In this document: one piece after another, positions 55,627 to 64,000 of the stretch
Position numbering within the stretch: the stretch's first letter is position 1
Layout of the letters: the number at the start of each line of letters is the position of its first letter
Assembly: GCF_026153205.1 (NCBI RefSeq)
Contig: NZ_JAPFBW010000005.1
Span: forward strand, 185,141 to 249,140
Reading direction: 5' to 3'
From: Aquabacterium sp. A7-Y
Lineage (GTDB): Bacteria; Pseudomonadota; Gammaproteobacteria; Burkholderiales; Burkholderiaceae_C
DNA: 64,000 bases
Notes under the pieces: model-generated
Seen by the model: the letters and a program-made list of their open reading frames with translations, nothing else
The model's database searches: none
What the model was told of the DNA's origin: nothing
Position numbers and translations under genes: made by a program

Positions 55627-56505
55627 TCAGTCTGTCGCCCAACCCTTGAGCGGGTGAGACTCCAGACTCCGGCATTGTCGCCCGATCCAGCCTTCGGGAA
55701 GCTGAAGATCTGAAAAATTCAGATCTTTCGGAACGCCATTGCCATCAATCACATGCCTTGCATCCAGCCTCGCGAACACCGCACTGCCCGAGCCTGTCAT
55801 CCGGCTGTTGCCGAAGCGGCTGTGCAGCAACTTGGCGGCTTCCGCGACCTGCGCGCACAGCGCTTGTGCCGCTGCTTGCATGTCGTTCTTGCCGAAGCCG
55901 TTTTGCTGTGCAAGAAAGTCCATGACTATAGCAGGCCTTGTATCGCGTGCCAAGAGGGGACTGCCAAAAATTTCCTTCGTCGGCAGACTCGCCGCCGGTT
56001 TGACGACAAAAAAGCGTTCGCTCGCCAGCTGCAGGGGCGTGAGCTGCTCGCCAATGCCTTCGACCCAGGCCGGCCCGTCGCCGAGAAAAAACGGCACGTC
56101 CGCGCCGAGCGTGGCGCCGAGCGCCGTCAGCCGCGCGCGCGGCCAGTGCAGCCCCCAGAGCCGGTTCAGCGCGAGCAGCGTGCTGGCGGCGTCCGAGCTG
56201 CCGCCGCCCATTCCGGCACCCCAGGGCACGTTCTTCTGGATCGAGATGTCGGCGCCCAGGCTCGTGCCGCTGGCGGTCTGCAGCGCCCGCGCGGCGCGCA
56301 GGCAGAGGTCGTCGGCCGGGAGCGCCGCACCCAGGTCGTGGCGCGTGATGATGGCGTCCGCGCGGCGCTCGAAATGCAGCAGGTCGCACCAGTCGATCGG
56401 CACGAACACGGACTGCAGCAGGTGGTAGCCGTCGGCGCGCCTGCCGATGATGTGAAGGAACAGGTTCAGCTTTGCCGGAGCCGGCACGTCGTAGAGGGCC
56501 TTCAT
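55627..56505 (-). CDS. ispE: 4-diphosphocytidyl-2-C-methyl-D-erythritol kinase
   Basis: A 292-residue GHMP kinase of the MEP isoprenoid pathway. VPAPAKLNLFLHIIGRRADGYH opens the protein, the ATP loop is PWGAGMGGGSSDAAS near residue 97, and the C-terminal MTGSGSAVFAR is the third GHMP motif. Start: ATG at 56503-56505. It follows lolB by 20 bp and precedes tRNA-Gln. Confidence 0.95.
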   Translation of the reverse strand: MKALYDVPAPAKLNLFLHIIGRRADGYHLLQSVFVPIDWCDLLHFERRADAIITRHDLGAALPADDLCLRAARALQTASGTSLGADISIQKNVPWGAGMGGGSSDAASTLLALNRLWGLHWPRARLTALGATLGADVPFFLGDGPAWVEGIGEQLTPLQLASERFFVVKPAASLPTKEIFGSPLLARDTRPAIVMDFLAQQNGFGKNDMQAAAQALCAQVAEAAKLLHSRFGNSRMTGSGSAVFARLDARHVIDGNGVPKDLNFSDLQLPEGWIGRQCRSLESHPLKGWATD

Positions 56506-56525
56506 CGGGGACTCGGTCGGGAGGC

Positions 56526-57113
56526 TCAGGACGGATCGAGCTTGGCGCGCACCGTCACCGCGGGGAGCGTGAGGCGTACGGCCGTGATCAGGCGGTCGGC
56601 GGCCTGCGCCAGCCGGACCTGCCAGCCCAGTTGCACGAAACCGGGGGCGCCGTCGGGCAGCGGCTCGCTGGGCGCCTCGCTCCAGGGGCGGCCGCGCAGC
56701 CAGTCGAACAGCGCGGCCACCGGCAACGCTTCGCCGACCATCTCGCGGGTCAGCTCGTCGAGGTCGGCGAAACGGCGTGTCTGCCCGTCGGCACGCAGCC
56801 AGGCTTCGCCGGGTTGCCAGGAGGCCACGGCCAGCAGACTGCCCAGCGGCGACGCCAGACGCAACTCCCCCCGGCTGGGCTCGCCCAGCAACTCGAAGCT
56901 GCCACTCGAGGAGCGCGGCTTCGCGTTCGGTGCATCGGGCTCGACGCGCACCGCGAGCCGGCCGGAGAGCGCCACCGGCAAGACCTGCTCGGAGCCCGCC
57001 GTCGAGGGCTGACGGGTGGCACAGCCCGACAGCACACACAACAGCGCCGCCAGCAGCCAGCCGCCGGCGCCCAGCCGCCGCGCTGCGGCGCGGGGTCCGG
57101 GCGTCGGCTTCAC
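56526..57113 (-). CDS. lolB: Outer-membrane lipoprotein LolB
   Basis: A 195-residue lipoprotein receptor that takes lipoproteins from LolA and inserts them in the outer membrane. The signal ends LLCVLSGCATR, with Cys about 30 and Ala at +2. The mature part has ALSGRLAVRV near its start, SGSFELLGEP, ELRLASPLGSLLAV, LTREMVGEALPVAALFDWLRG, and a C-terminal RLTLPAVTVRAKLD strand, all LolB-like. Start: GTG at 57111-57113, overlapping the stop of the TPR gene (GTGA). It is followed by ispE, the common arrangement. Confidence 0.92.
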   Translation of the reverse strand: MKPTPGPRAAARRLGAGGWLLAALLCVLSGCATRQPSTAGSEQVLPVALSGRLAVRVEPDAPNAKPRSSSGSFELLGEPSRGELRLASPLGSLLAVASWQPGEAWLRADGQTRRFADLDELTREMVGEALPVAALFDWLRGRPWSEAPSEPLPDGAPGFVQLGWQVRLAQAADRLITAVRLTLPAVTVRAKLDPS

Positions 57114-58993
57114 AGACCCACCTTCAGCCGCGCCAGGGTTTCCTTCAGCACGTCGTTGGCCGCGTCCTTGTCGCGCCCTTCGCGCCACACCTTGCGGGCC
57201 TCCTCCTGGCGGCCGAGCACCCACAGCACCTCACCCAGGTGGGCCGCGATCTCGGCGTCGGGACGGGCGTTGTAGGCGCGCTGCAGGTGCTGCAAGGCCT
57301 CTTCGCGGCGCCCCATGCGGTATTCGATCCAGCCCAGGCTGTCGATGATGAAGGGCTCGTTGGGCGCGAGCTCCAGCGCCTTTTGCACCAGGTCGCGGGC
57401 TTCCTGCAGCCGCGTGTTGCGGTCCGCCAGGGTGTAGCCGAGCGCGTTGTAGGCGTGGAAATGCTCGGGCTTGAGCTCGATGACACGGCGCAGCAGGCGC
57501 TCCATCTCGTCGGGACGCTGCAGCTTCTCGGCCATCATGGCCTGCTCGTAGAGCAGGTCGGCGTCGTCGGGGTAGCGGCCGTTGGCCAGCACCATCACCC
57601 GATAGGCCTCGGACCAGTTTTTCAGGTCGCGCATCAAATGCGACTCGGCCAGCAGCTTGGAGCGCCCGTCCTCGGCGCTGCGCTCGGGCGAGGCTTGGAT
57701 CAGGGCACGCGCTTCGGGCACCCGGCCCTGCTTGGCGAGCAGCGCCGCACGCCGCACCTGCACCGTCAGCGGGTTCTGTGCGCTGTCGATACGGGCCAGC
57801 CAGCCTTCGGCCTGCCGGTAGTCGCGCTGCTCCTCGGCCGCCTGGGCCAGCAGCAGGTAGGCCTGGGTCAGCCCTTCGGCGGGCGACACCAGGGTCGCGT
57901 CGGCCTCCTCCGACTCCGTGTCAGGCCCGGTTTCGTCCTCGCCCGCCGGTGCGCTCACGGGCACCGCCGGCTTGGCGGCAGCGACCGCCGCAGCCGCTGC
58001 GCTGTTCAGTTCGACATAGCGTCGCAGCGCCAGCTCGGCCTCGCGCGGCTGCTTGAGTTCGAGGCGCAGCGCGCCCAGGCTCAGCCAGGCCGGCGCGAGC
58101 TTGGGGTCGGCGCGAGTGGCCTGCTCCAGCTGGGCAGCGGCTTCGCCATAACGCTGCAGGCCGACCAGCGAGCGCACATAGGCCAGGCGCAGCGGCCCGC
58201 TGTCGGGCTTGGCCTGCAGGTAAGCCTTGAGCAGCGGCTCGGCGGCCGGCTGCGTCGGCAGCAACTCGAGCGCCAGCAAGGCCGCGGCTTCGCTGCCCGG
58301 ATCGACGCGCTGGGCCTGGCGCGCCAGCTCCAGCGCCCGCTCCGGCTCCTGCGCGAGCAGGCGCATGCGACCGTTGGCGACCAGCACCGCGGCCTGGGTC
58401 TGCGGGATGGTGGCGTAGGGCTGGAGCGCCTGCTCCAGCACCCCGGCGACGTTCTTGACGTCGGCTGCGCGGGCAAACAGGCGGGGCAACAGCACGATGG
58501 TGGCGGGGCGCTCGTCGGCTGGCGTATTGGCCAGCAGAGCGCGCAAGGGGTCGAGGGCCTCCGCGCTGCGGTTCAGGCCGACCAGCAGCTGGGCGGCATA
58601 ACGGTGCGCCTCGACCGAGCGCGGCACGGAGGTGCGCCAGGCCTGGGCGGCCGCCAGCGCCTGCTCACCGGCCCGCCCCTGTACCGCGATCTCGACCGCA
58701 CGTCGGAACAGCCGCTCGTCGCCGGCCTTGCGTGCGCCGTCCAGCAGGATCTCGTAGGCCGCCCCGGGGTTGCCGGCCCGCAGTTCCATCTCGCCGATCA
58801 GCAGCTGATAGAACAGCCCCGCGTTGAGTCCCGAGTTCGACACCGCCTCGGGCCCGGAGGCCGCGGACGCGGGCGCGGCAGGTGCGACCGGGCCCGGCTC
58901 GGCGGCAGCGATGGCCGCGGGCCAGGCGGTCAGCACACCGGCTAGAGCAGCCGTCACCGACAGCAGGCGGAACAAGGGGGCGGCACGCGGCAT
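57110..58993 (-). CDS. Large periplasmic TPR-repeat protein
   Basis: A 627-residue protein with a signal peptide (FRLLSVTAALAGVLTAWPAAIAAA) and TPR-type helices along nearly its whole length, for example FHAYNALGYTLADRN and FIIDSLGWIEYRMGR near the C-terminus. A Pro/Glu-rich insertion (about residues 335-375) splits two TPR blocks. It is likely a periplasmic or outer-membrane-associated scaffold; function unknown. Start: ATG at 58991-58993 behind CAGGAGTGTCC, a good ribosome site. Overlap with lolB suggests a shared role in envelope lipoprotein handling, but this is inference from position only. Confidence 0.88.
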   Translation of the reverse strand: MPRAAPLFRLLSVTAALAGVLTAWPAAIAAAEPGPVAPAAPASAASGPEAVSNSGLNAGLFYQLLIGEMELRAGNPGAAYEILLDGARKAGDERLFRRAVEIAVQGRAGEQALAAAQAWRTSVPRSVEAHRYAAQLLVGLNRSAEALDPLRALLANTPADERPATIVLLPRLFARAADVKNVAGVLEQALQPYATIPQTQAAVLVANGRMRLLAQEPERALELARQAQRVDPGSEAAALLALELLPTQPAAEPLLKAYLQAKPDSGPLRLAYVRSLVGLQRYGEAAAQLEQATRADPKLAPAWLSLGALRLELKQPREAELALRRYVELNSAAAAAVAAAKPAVPVSAPAGEDETGPDTESEEADATLVSPAEGLTQAYLLLAQAAEEQRDYRQAEGWLARIDSAQNPLTVQVRRAALLAKQGRVPEARALIQASPERSAEDGRSKLLAESHLMRDLKNWSEAYRVMVLANGRYPDDADLLYEQAMMAEKLQRPDEMERLLRRVIELKPEHFHAYNALGYTLADRNTRLQEARDLVQKALELAPNEPFIIDSLGWIEYRMGRREEALQHLQRAYNARPDAEIAAHLGEVLWVLGRQEEARKVWREGRDKDAANDVLKETLARLKVGL

Positions 58994-59075
58994 AAATGGA
59001 CACTCCTGAAACGGGGGATGCAAATATCGCGCCCCCATGCCGCTCTGATTCTACGGAGCGGCCGATAATTCCCCG

Positions 59076-59891
59076 ATGCCTGAGTTACCGGAAGTTGAAG
59101 TCACCCGGCAAAGCTTCGCCGACCGCATCCGCGGCGCGCAGGTCGAGGCGGTGCGCATCGGCAAGCCCTTGCGCTGGCCGCTGGGCTGCGACCCGGCCGA
59201 GCTGACCGGCCAGCGCGTCGGTGAGGTGACGCGCCGCGGCAAATACCTGTGGCTGGCGCTGGAGCGCGGCGGACTGCTGCTGCACCTCGGCATGTCGGGC
59301 TCCCTGAGCTTCGCGATCGAGGCCGGTCCTGCCGGCCCGCACGACCATTTCGACCTGCAGACCAGCCACGGCCTGCTGCGCCTGCACGACCCGCGGCGTT
59401 TCGGCGCGGTGGTGTGGTCGAGTTCGCTCCAGCACGACCCTGCCTTGAAGCTGCTCTCGAGCCTCGGGGTCGAACCCTTCGACCCCGGCTTCACGGCGGC
59501 CCACCTGCACGCCAGCCTGCGCGGCCGGCGCGTCTCGATCAAGCAGGCCCTGCTGGCCGGCGACGTCGTGGTCGGGGTCGGGAACATCTATGCGTCGGAG
59601 GCGCTCTTCAGTGCCGGCATCGATCCCCGCACGCCGGCCGGCCGCGTCGGCCCGGCACGCTGCCAGCGCCTGGTCGACGCCGTGCGCGCCACCTTGACCC
59701 GGGCGCTGGAGGCCGGCGGCTCGACCCTGCGCGACTTCCGCGACGCGCAGGGGCACAACGGTGCCTTCCAGCTCGAAGCGCGGGTCTACGACCGGGCCGG
59801 CCAGGCCTGCCGGGTCTGCGGCAGCGTGATCCGCCGCATCCAGCAAGGCCAGCGCTCGACCTTTTTCTGCCCGACCTGCCAGAAGCGCTGA
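59076..59891 (+). CDS. mutM: Formamidopyrimidine-DNA glycosylase
   Basis: A 271-residue glycosylase/AP lyase excising 8-oxoguanine opposite C. The catalytic N-terminal Pro2-Glu3 is intact in [52 protein letters not shown], and the C-terminal zinc finger [20 protein letters not shown] followed by CPTC are all present. The plus-strand order is mutM, dynamin-like gene, mutY. Confidence 0.96.
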   Translation: MPELPEVEVTRQSFADRIRGAQVEAVRIGKPLRWPLGCDPAELTGQRVGEVTRRGKYLWLALERGGLLLHLGMSGSLSFAIEAGPAGPHDHFDLQTSHGLLRLHDPRRFGAVVWSSSLQHDPALKLLSSLGVEPFDPGFTAAHLHASLRGRRVSIKQALLAGDVVVGVGNIYASEALFSAGIDPRTPAGRVGPARCQRLVDAVRATLTRALEAGGSTLRDFRDAQGHNGAFQLEARVYDRAGQACRVCGSVIRRIQQGQRSTFFCPTCQKR

Positions 59892-60061
59892 GCACAACCG
59901 CGGCGGCGCCCGCGCGCCGTGGGCAACAGCCGGTAACAGCTGCACAGAGTGCGTTCAAGAAACGCGGCGTCACCGCCACAGCGCCGGCTGCCGACCTTGA
60001 CCGGACGACCTTGGGCTACCATCCTGAGGTCTTCGTTGTCCCACCCCCCGGCGTATCTTCC

Positions 60062-62041
60062 ATGGCCCCGTCCTTTGCCAACAAGCTCGACGCGCTCAGC
60101 GCGTGGCGCACCGGTCTTGAGTCGCGGCTGAAGGAGTTGTCGCGCTTCCTCTTCGACCACGATCTGCTCGACCAGCCGGCATCCGAGTTGCTCGATGCCC
60201 TGACGCAGCGCCTGGCCGGCGAGAAGCTGGTGGTCGCCTTCGTGGCCGAGTTCTCGCGCGGCAAGTCGGAGCTGATCAACGCGATCTTTTTCGCCGACAC
60301 CGGGCGCCGCATCCTGCCCGCCACGCCCGGCCGCACCACCATGTGCCCGGTGGAGCTGAGCTACGACGAGGACGAAACACCGTCGCTGCGGCTGCTCGAC
60401 ATCGACACCCGGCTGCACAACCAGTCGCTGGGCGAGTTGCGCGGCCACGCTGCGGCCTGGAAGCAGGTGCCGCTGAACGTCAAGCGCCCCGACCAGCTGG
60501 CCGACGAGCTGCTGCAGGTCATGCAGACCAAGAAGGTCGCGCTCGACGTCGCCCGCGAGCTGGGCTTCTGGGATGACAGCCGCCCCCACGACAACCCGCC
60601 GCTCGACGCCGACGGCCATGTGGAGGTGCCGGCCTGGCGCCACGCCATCATCAACTACCCCCATCCGCTGCTCAAGCGCGGCCTGGTGGTGCTGGACACC
60701 CCGGGTCTCAACGCGATCGGCGCCGAGCCCGAACTCACCGTGAGCCTGCTGCCGTCGGCGCACGCCACCGTCTTCATCCTGGCGGCCGACACCGGCGTGA
60801 CCAAGTCCGACCTGGCGATCTGGCGCGATCACCTGTGCGGGCAGGCGCTGGCGCGTTATGTCGCGCTGAACAAGATCGACACCTTGAGCGATCCGCTCAG
60901 CCCGCAGGCCGAGGTCGAGATCCACATCGCGCGCCAGCGCGCCCAGACGGCGCACACCCTGGGCGTTCCGGAAACCCGTGTTTTCCCGATCTCGGCCAAG
61001 CTGGCCCTGACCGGCCGCGTCGCCGGCGATGCCGACGACCTGCGTGCCAGCCGCATCCTGGCGCTCGAGGACGCGCTCGGCCAGCAGCTGCTGCCGCAGC
61101 GTCGCGAGGTGCTGCAGCAGGCCGTGCTGGACGGCATCGCCCACATCGATGCACAGGTGGGCCGCAGCCTGACCGACCGACGCCGCCAGATGTCCGAGCA
61201 GCTGCTGGAGCTGCGCGGGCTGCGCGGCAAGAACACCACCATGGTGGGCATGATGCTCCGGCGCGTCGGCACCGAAAGCGCCGAGTTCGAGCAGTGCATC
61301 TCGCGCGTGCAGGCGATGCGCGCGGTGCACACCCGCATGCTGAAGGACGCGCTGCTGACGATCAGCAACGACATCGTGCGCGAGCGCACCGAGCTGCTGC
61401 AGGAGAAGCTGCGCGGCGCCATCCTCAACCTCGGCGCCAAGCGCGCCTTCTCCGAGATGTGCGCGACCTTGCGCAGCCGGCTGTCCGAAGCGCAGACCAA
61501 GGGCAGCGAGATCCACGAGATGCTGGGCGCCTCCTTCAACAAGCTGAATGCCGAGTTCGGCTTCGGCCTGTCGGCGCCCAAGGAGCCCGACCTGTCGCGT
61601 TTCATCCGCGACCTCGACCTGATCGAGCGCAACTACATCCAGTACCTGGGCCTGACGCACGCCCTGCGGCTGTCGCAGGGCCGTTTCATGGAGCAGTTCC
61701 GCCGCATGCTGGTGTCCAAGCTGCGGGTGGTGTTCGAGGGCGCCAGCGGCGAGCTCGAGCTCTGGAACAAGTCCGCCTCGGCCCAGATCGACTCCCAGCT
61801 GCGCGACCGGCGGCGCAACTTCAAGCGCCGCCGCGAATCGCTCGAGCGCGTGCAGAGCGCGAGCTCCGAGCTGGAGGCCCGCATCCACGAGGTCGAGGCT
61901 CAGGAAGAGCGGCTGCGCGAGCTGCAGAGCCGCCTGGCCACGCTGCTGCAGGCCTTGCACGCCGCAGCCACCGGCCCGCTGCCCGCGGCCGCCGCCCTCG
62001 CGCAGTCGCAACCGCTGGCCGGCACGGTGGCAAGCCACTGA
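60062..62041 (+). CDS. Bacterial dynamin-like GTPase
   Basis: A 659-residue large GTPase. The GTPase domain (about 50-330) has the P-loop FVAEFSRGKSELINAI (Ala in place of the first Gly), G2 threonine in ATPGRTTMCP, G3 VVLDTPGLNAIG and G4 ALNKIDTL. The rest is mostly long charged helices with coiled-coil character (RRRNFKRRRESLERVQS, EVEAQEERLRELQSRL), as in dynamin stalks; no transmembrane helix is seen. Relatives remodel membranes, or, as with CrfC of E. coli, act at replication forks. Start: ATG at 60062; the frame runs upstream through the end of mutM without homology. It sits 170 bp after mutM and 52 bp before mutY. Confidence 0.9.
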   Translation: MAPSFANKLDALSAWRTGLESRLKELSRFLFDHDLLDQPASELLDALTQRLAGEKLVVAFVAEFSRGKSELINAIFFADTGRRILPATPGRTTMCPVELSYDEDETPSLRLLDIDTRLHNQSLGELRGHAAAWKQVPLNVKRPDQLADELLQVMQTKKVALDVARELGFWDDSRPHDNPPLDADGHVEVPAWRHAIINYPHPLLKRGLVVLDTPGLNAIGAEPELTVSLLPSAHATVFILAADTGVTKSDLAIWRDHLCGQALARYVALNKIDTLSDPLSPQAEVEIHIARQRAQTAHTLGVPETRVFPISAKLALTGRVAGDADDLRASRILALEDALGQQLLPQRREVLQQAVLDGIAHIDAQVGRSLTDRRRQMSEQLLELRGLRGKNTTMVGMMLRRVGTESAEFEQCISRVQAMRAVHTRMLKDALLTISNDIVRERTELLQEKLRGAILNLGAKRAFSEMCATLRSRLSEAQTKGSEIHEMLGASFNKLNAEFGFGLSAPKEPDLSRFIRDLDLIERNYIQYLGLTHALRLSQGRFMEQFRRMLVSKLRVVFEGASGELELWNKSASAQIDSQLRDRRRNFKRRRESLERVQSASSELEARIHEVEAQEERLRELQSRLATLLQALHAAATGPLPAAAALAQSQPLAGTVASH

Positions 62042-62093
62042 TTGTTTTCCCGGCCCGGTCGCGCCCGTCGGCGCGCTCAGGCGCCTTGCTGTC

Positions 62094-63194
62094 ATGACCG
62101 GACCGACCCTGACCTCTGCCCTGCCGCCGAACGACACCTCCGCGGCACCGTCCACCCTGCCCGACTTCGAGACCCTTTGCGCGAGCTTCGCGCCGCGTGT
62201 GGTCGACTGGCAGCGCCAGCACGGCCGGCATCGGCTGCCCTGGCAGCAGACCCGCGATCCCTACCGGGTCTGGCTCTCGGAAATCATGCTCCAGCAGACC
62301 CAGGTCAGCACGGTGCTCGGCTACTACGAGCGTTTCCTGCAGCGCTTTCCCGACGTGGTGGCCCTGGCCGACGCGCCGCTCGACGAGGTGCTGGCGGCCT
62401 GGAGCGGCCTGGGCTACTACAGCCGCGCCCGCAACCTGCACCGCTGCGCCCAGGTGGTGCGCGACCAGTGGGCCGGGCACTTCCCGCCCCGCGCGGCGGA
62501 TCTCGCCGAGCTGCCCGGCATCGGTCGTTCGACCGCGGCCGCGATCGCGGCGTTTTGTTTCGGCGAGCGGGCGGCCATCCTGGACGGCAACGTCAAGCGG
62601 GTGCTGACCCGCGTGCTGGGTTATGGGCAGGACCTCGCGTCGAGCCGCCATGAGCGCGAGCTGTGGACGCTGGCCGAGCAGCTGCTGCCGGCCGGAGGTC
62701 TCGGCATCGAGAGCTACACCCAGGGCCTGATGGACCTTGGCGCCACCATCTGCCTGGCGCGCTCGCCGAGCTGCCTGCTGTGCCCGGCCCAGGGGGTGTG
62801 CCGCGGTCGTGCCGAAGGCCGGCCCGAAGCCTACCCGGTCAAGACCCGCAAGCTCAAGCGCTCGCGGCGCGAGAACTGGTGGCTCTGGCTGGAGCATGAG
62901 GACAGCGTGTGGCTGACGCAGCGCCCCGAGACGGGCGTGTGGGCCGGCCTGTTCTGCCTGCCCGAGTTCGCCAGCCTGGCGGCCCTCGAGGACGTGGCGG
63001 CCCCGCTCGGCGGCACCGCCACGGCCCAGGCCACCATCGAGCACGCGCTGACCCATTTCGACTGGGTGCTGCACCCGGTGCGGCTGCCGGTGGATTCGGC
63101 TCCGGCATGGCGCGGCGGCCAGTGGGTGCCTTACGAGCGCCTTGGCGAGGTGGGCCTGCCGGCGCCGCTGCGCAAGCTGCTGGCGCGGCGCTGA
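62094..63194 (+). CDS. mutY: A/G-specific adenine DNA glycosylase
   Basis: A 366-residue MutY removing adenine mispaired with 8-oxoguanine. LPWQQTRDPYRVWLSEIML has the catalytic glutamate. The helix-hairpin-helix and aspartate are ELPGIGRSTAAAIAAF and ILDGNVKRVLTRV. The [4Fe-4S] loop C-x6-C-x2-C-x5-C is intact in CLARSPSCLLCPAQGVC. The C-terminal NUDIX-like domain keeps HALTHFDWVLH, the FSH-type recognition loop. Start: ATG at 62094; the N-terminus is about 30 residues longer than E. coli MutY. Confidence 0.95.
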   Translation: MTGPTLTSALPPNDTSAAPSTLPDFETLCASFAPRVVDWQRQHGRHRLPWQQTRDPYRVWLSEIMLQQTQVSTVLGYYERFLQRFPDVVALADAPLDEVLAAWSGLGYYSRARNLHRCAQVVRDQWAGHFPPRAADLAELPGIGRSTAAAIAAFCFGERAAILDGNVKRVLTRVLGYGQDLASSRHERELWTLAEQLLPAGGLGIESYTQGLMDLGATICLARSPSCLLCPAQGVCRGRAEGRPEAYPVKTRKLKRSRRENWWLWLEHEDSVWLTQRPETGVWAGLFCLPEFASLAALEDVAAPLGGTATAQATIEHALTHFDWVLHPVRLPVDSAPAWRGGQWVPYERLGEVGLPAPLRKLLARR

Positions 63195-63204
63195 AGCGCC
63201 GGCC

Positions 63205-63813
63205 TCAGGCTTCCAGGATGCGCTTCTGGCGCAGGAACTGGTGCACCAGCTGCAGCCGCACCAGCGGATCGTGCAGCTCCATCAACTTTTGGCGTGCGGC
63301 CAGCGGGATGGGCAGGATCTCGCACCAGCGGTTGGCGATCCAGCCGGCATCCTCGAAGCGGTAGGGCTCGAGGAAAGGCACCGGCCCTTCCTTGAGCTTC
63401 ATCGTCTGGATGACGCGGGCCAGTGCCGTGGCGGCGCCGACCAGCTCGGCGCTGGGCAGCTGCGGGGTGTCGGGGGCGATCAGCTCGGCCTGGGCGGTCC
63501 ACAGCCCGCCGGCTTCCTGGGTGCTGCCGCTGGCTGAGAAGCGCTGCGTGCCGCGGCAGCGCACGTGCAGGATGCCCGGCTGCGTGCTGTCGACATCGAT
63601 CAGCTCGGCCAGGCAGCCGACCGTTTCGAACTCGATCGTATCGGCCGCCAGCTTCACCTCCTGGCCGCGCTTGAGCGCGACGACACCGAACGGGCGCTGC
63701 TCGCGCAGGCAGTCGCTCATCAGGTCGAGATAGCGCGCCTCGAAGACCTTGAGGCCGAGCAGACCGTCCGGGAACAGCACGGACTGCAGCGGGAACAGCG
63801 GCAGCGGGGTCAT
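63205..63813 (-). CDS. Stand-alone Lon N-terminal (substrate-binding) domain protein
   Basis: A 202-residue protein consisting of the LON substrate-binding domain only: LPLFPLQSVLFPDGLLGLKVFEARYLDLM at its N-terminus (split here: LPLFPLQSVLFPDG, LGLKVFEARYLDL), FGVVALKRG, and a helical C-terminal part. There is no AAA+ or protease domain. Such proteins are common in proteobacteria; function unknown, possibly substrate binding or adaptor. ATG at 63811-63813 directly abuts the 90-bp repeat, whose end supplies CAGCGGGGTGCGGTC as the ribosome-binding region. It converges on mutY with a 10-bp gap. Confidence 0.88.
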   Translation of the reverse strand: MTPLPLFPLQSVLFPDGLLGLKVFEARYLDLMSDCLREQRPFGVVALKRGQEVKLAADTIEFETVGCLAELIDVDSTQPGILHVRCRGTQRFSASGSTQEAGGLWTAQAELIAPDTPQLPSAELVGAATALARVIQTMKLKEGPVPFLEPYRFEDAGWIANRWCEILPIPLAARQKLMELHDPLVRLQLVHQFLRQKRILEA

Positions 63814-64000
63814 GACCGCACCCCGCTGTCCGGGTACGGCCAGCGACCCTCCGAGAGGGTCGGGCCTTGCTTGGGGCGGCCCGGCGCCGCGGCCCGGGGA
63901 GAGGACCGCGCCCCGCTGTCCGGGTACGGCCAGCGACCCTCCGAGAGGGTCGGGCCTTGCTTGGGGCGGCCCGGCGCCGCGGCCCGGGGAGAGGACCGCG
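63814..64000. repeat. Tandem 90-bp repeats upstream of the Lon N-domain gene, running off the edge
   Basis: Two head-to-tail 90-bp units, 63814-63903 and 63904-63993, differ by a single base (GACCGCA against GACCGCG). A third begins at 63994 and is cut by the window end. Each unit contains the perfect hairpin CGACCCTC-CGA-GAGGGTCG and a GC palindrome around GGCGCC. The first unit starts at the base next to the ATG of the minus-strand gene. A diverged copy (71 of 90 identical) lies at 576-665. Confidence 0.92.

Overview
The window is a GC-rich chromosomal segment (about two thirds G+C by eye) from a betaproteobacterium of the order Burkholderiales. Gene content and order fit best: a pilG-pilH-pilI-pilJ-chpA cluster behind a rubredoxin gene, thiD-hemL, aroQ-accB-accC-prmA, two-ATP-cone NrdA, pilS-pilR, a ypjD-like gene beside ffh, ftsY/rsmD/coaD/ferredoxin, and tpr-lolB-ispE-tRNA-Gln-prs-rplY. 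The style resembles the Rubrivivax/Leptothrix/Ideonella group, but I cannot fix the genus. No phage, insertion sequence, CRISPR array or rRNA operon is visible. Nearly all of it is core genome.

Layout. 1-1257 (minus): yqgE-ruvX-pyrR, with a 90-bp repeat between yqgE and ruvX. 1378-2871: photolyase. 2900-14784 (minus): a diguanylate cyclase, the Pil-Chp chemosensory cluster that controls type IV pili, and rubredoxin. 14921-17120: thiD-hemL, divergent from rubredoxin across a short palindromic promoter region. 17165-17683: a scar of gene remnants. 17686-25504: mpl, a large metalloprotease lipoprotein (minus), a YqiA-type esterase, an RNB exoribonuclease and a TonB-family protein. 25539-33910: aroE, mtgA, an unknown conserved protein, a TlpA-like thioredoxin, aroQ-accB-accC-prmA, a DUF3426 protein and a PfkB kinase. 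33924-39506 (minus): a YggU protein, a histone H1-like protein, nrdB and nrdA; the nrd promoter carries two NrdR-like boxes. 39938-45216 (minus): ampD, pilR, pilS, a small Zn-ribbon protein and a YpjD/CcsA-like membrane protein. 45275-51441: ffh, a DUF2726 protein, ftsY, rsmD, coaD, ferredoxin, a DUF4124 protein and pth. 51607-53344: a three-lipoprotein cassette (CsgG-like, DUF4810, DUF799) on the plus strand, lying between pth and rplY. 53633-58993 (minus): rplY, prs, tRNA-Gln, ispE, lolB and a TPR protein. 59076-63194: mutM, a dynamin-like GTPase and mutY. 63205-63813 (minus): a Lon N-domain protein whose start codon abuts tandem copies of the same 90-bp repeat found upstream of ruvX.

How the parts work together. 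Two regulatory systems for type IV pili are present, Pil-Chp and PilS-PilR, and a GGDEF enzyme follows chpA on the same strand. Envelope biogenesis is well represented: Mpl and AmpD (murein recycling), MtgA (glycan synthesis), LolB (lipoprotein insertion), FtsY/Ffh (membrane targeting) and TonB. MutM and MutY, the two glycosylases that limit 8-oxoguanine mutagenesis, flank a dynamin-like GTPase. The points most worth following up are the 90-bp repeat that ends exactly at start codons, the lipoprotein cassette, the dynamin gene inside the mutM-mutY pair, and the repeat-rich nrdA-nrdB spacer. I found no clearly new defence or biosynthetic system.
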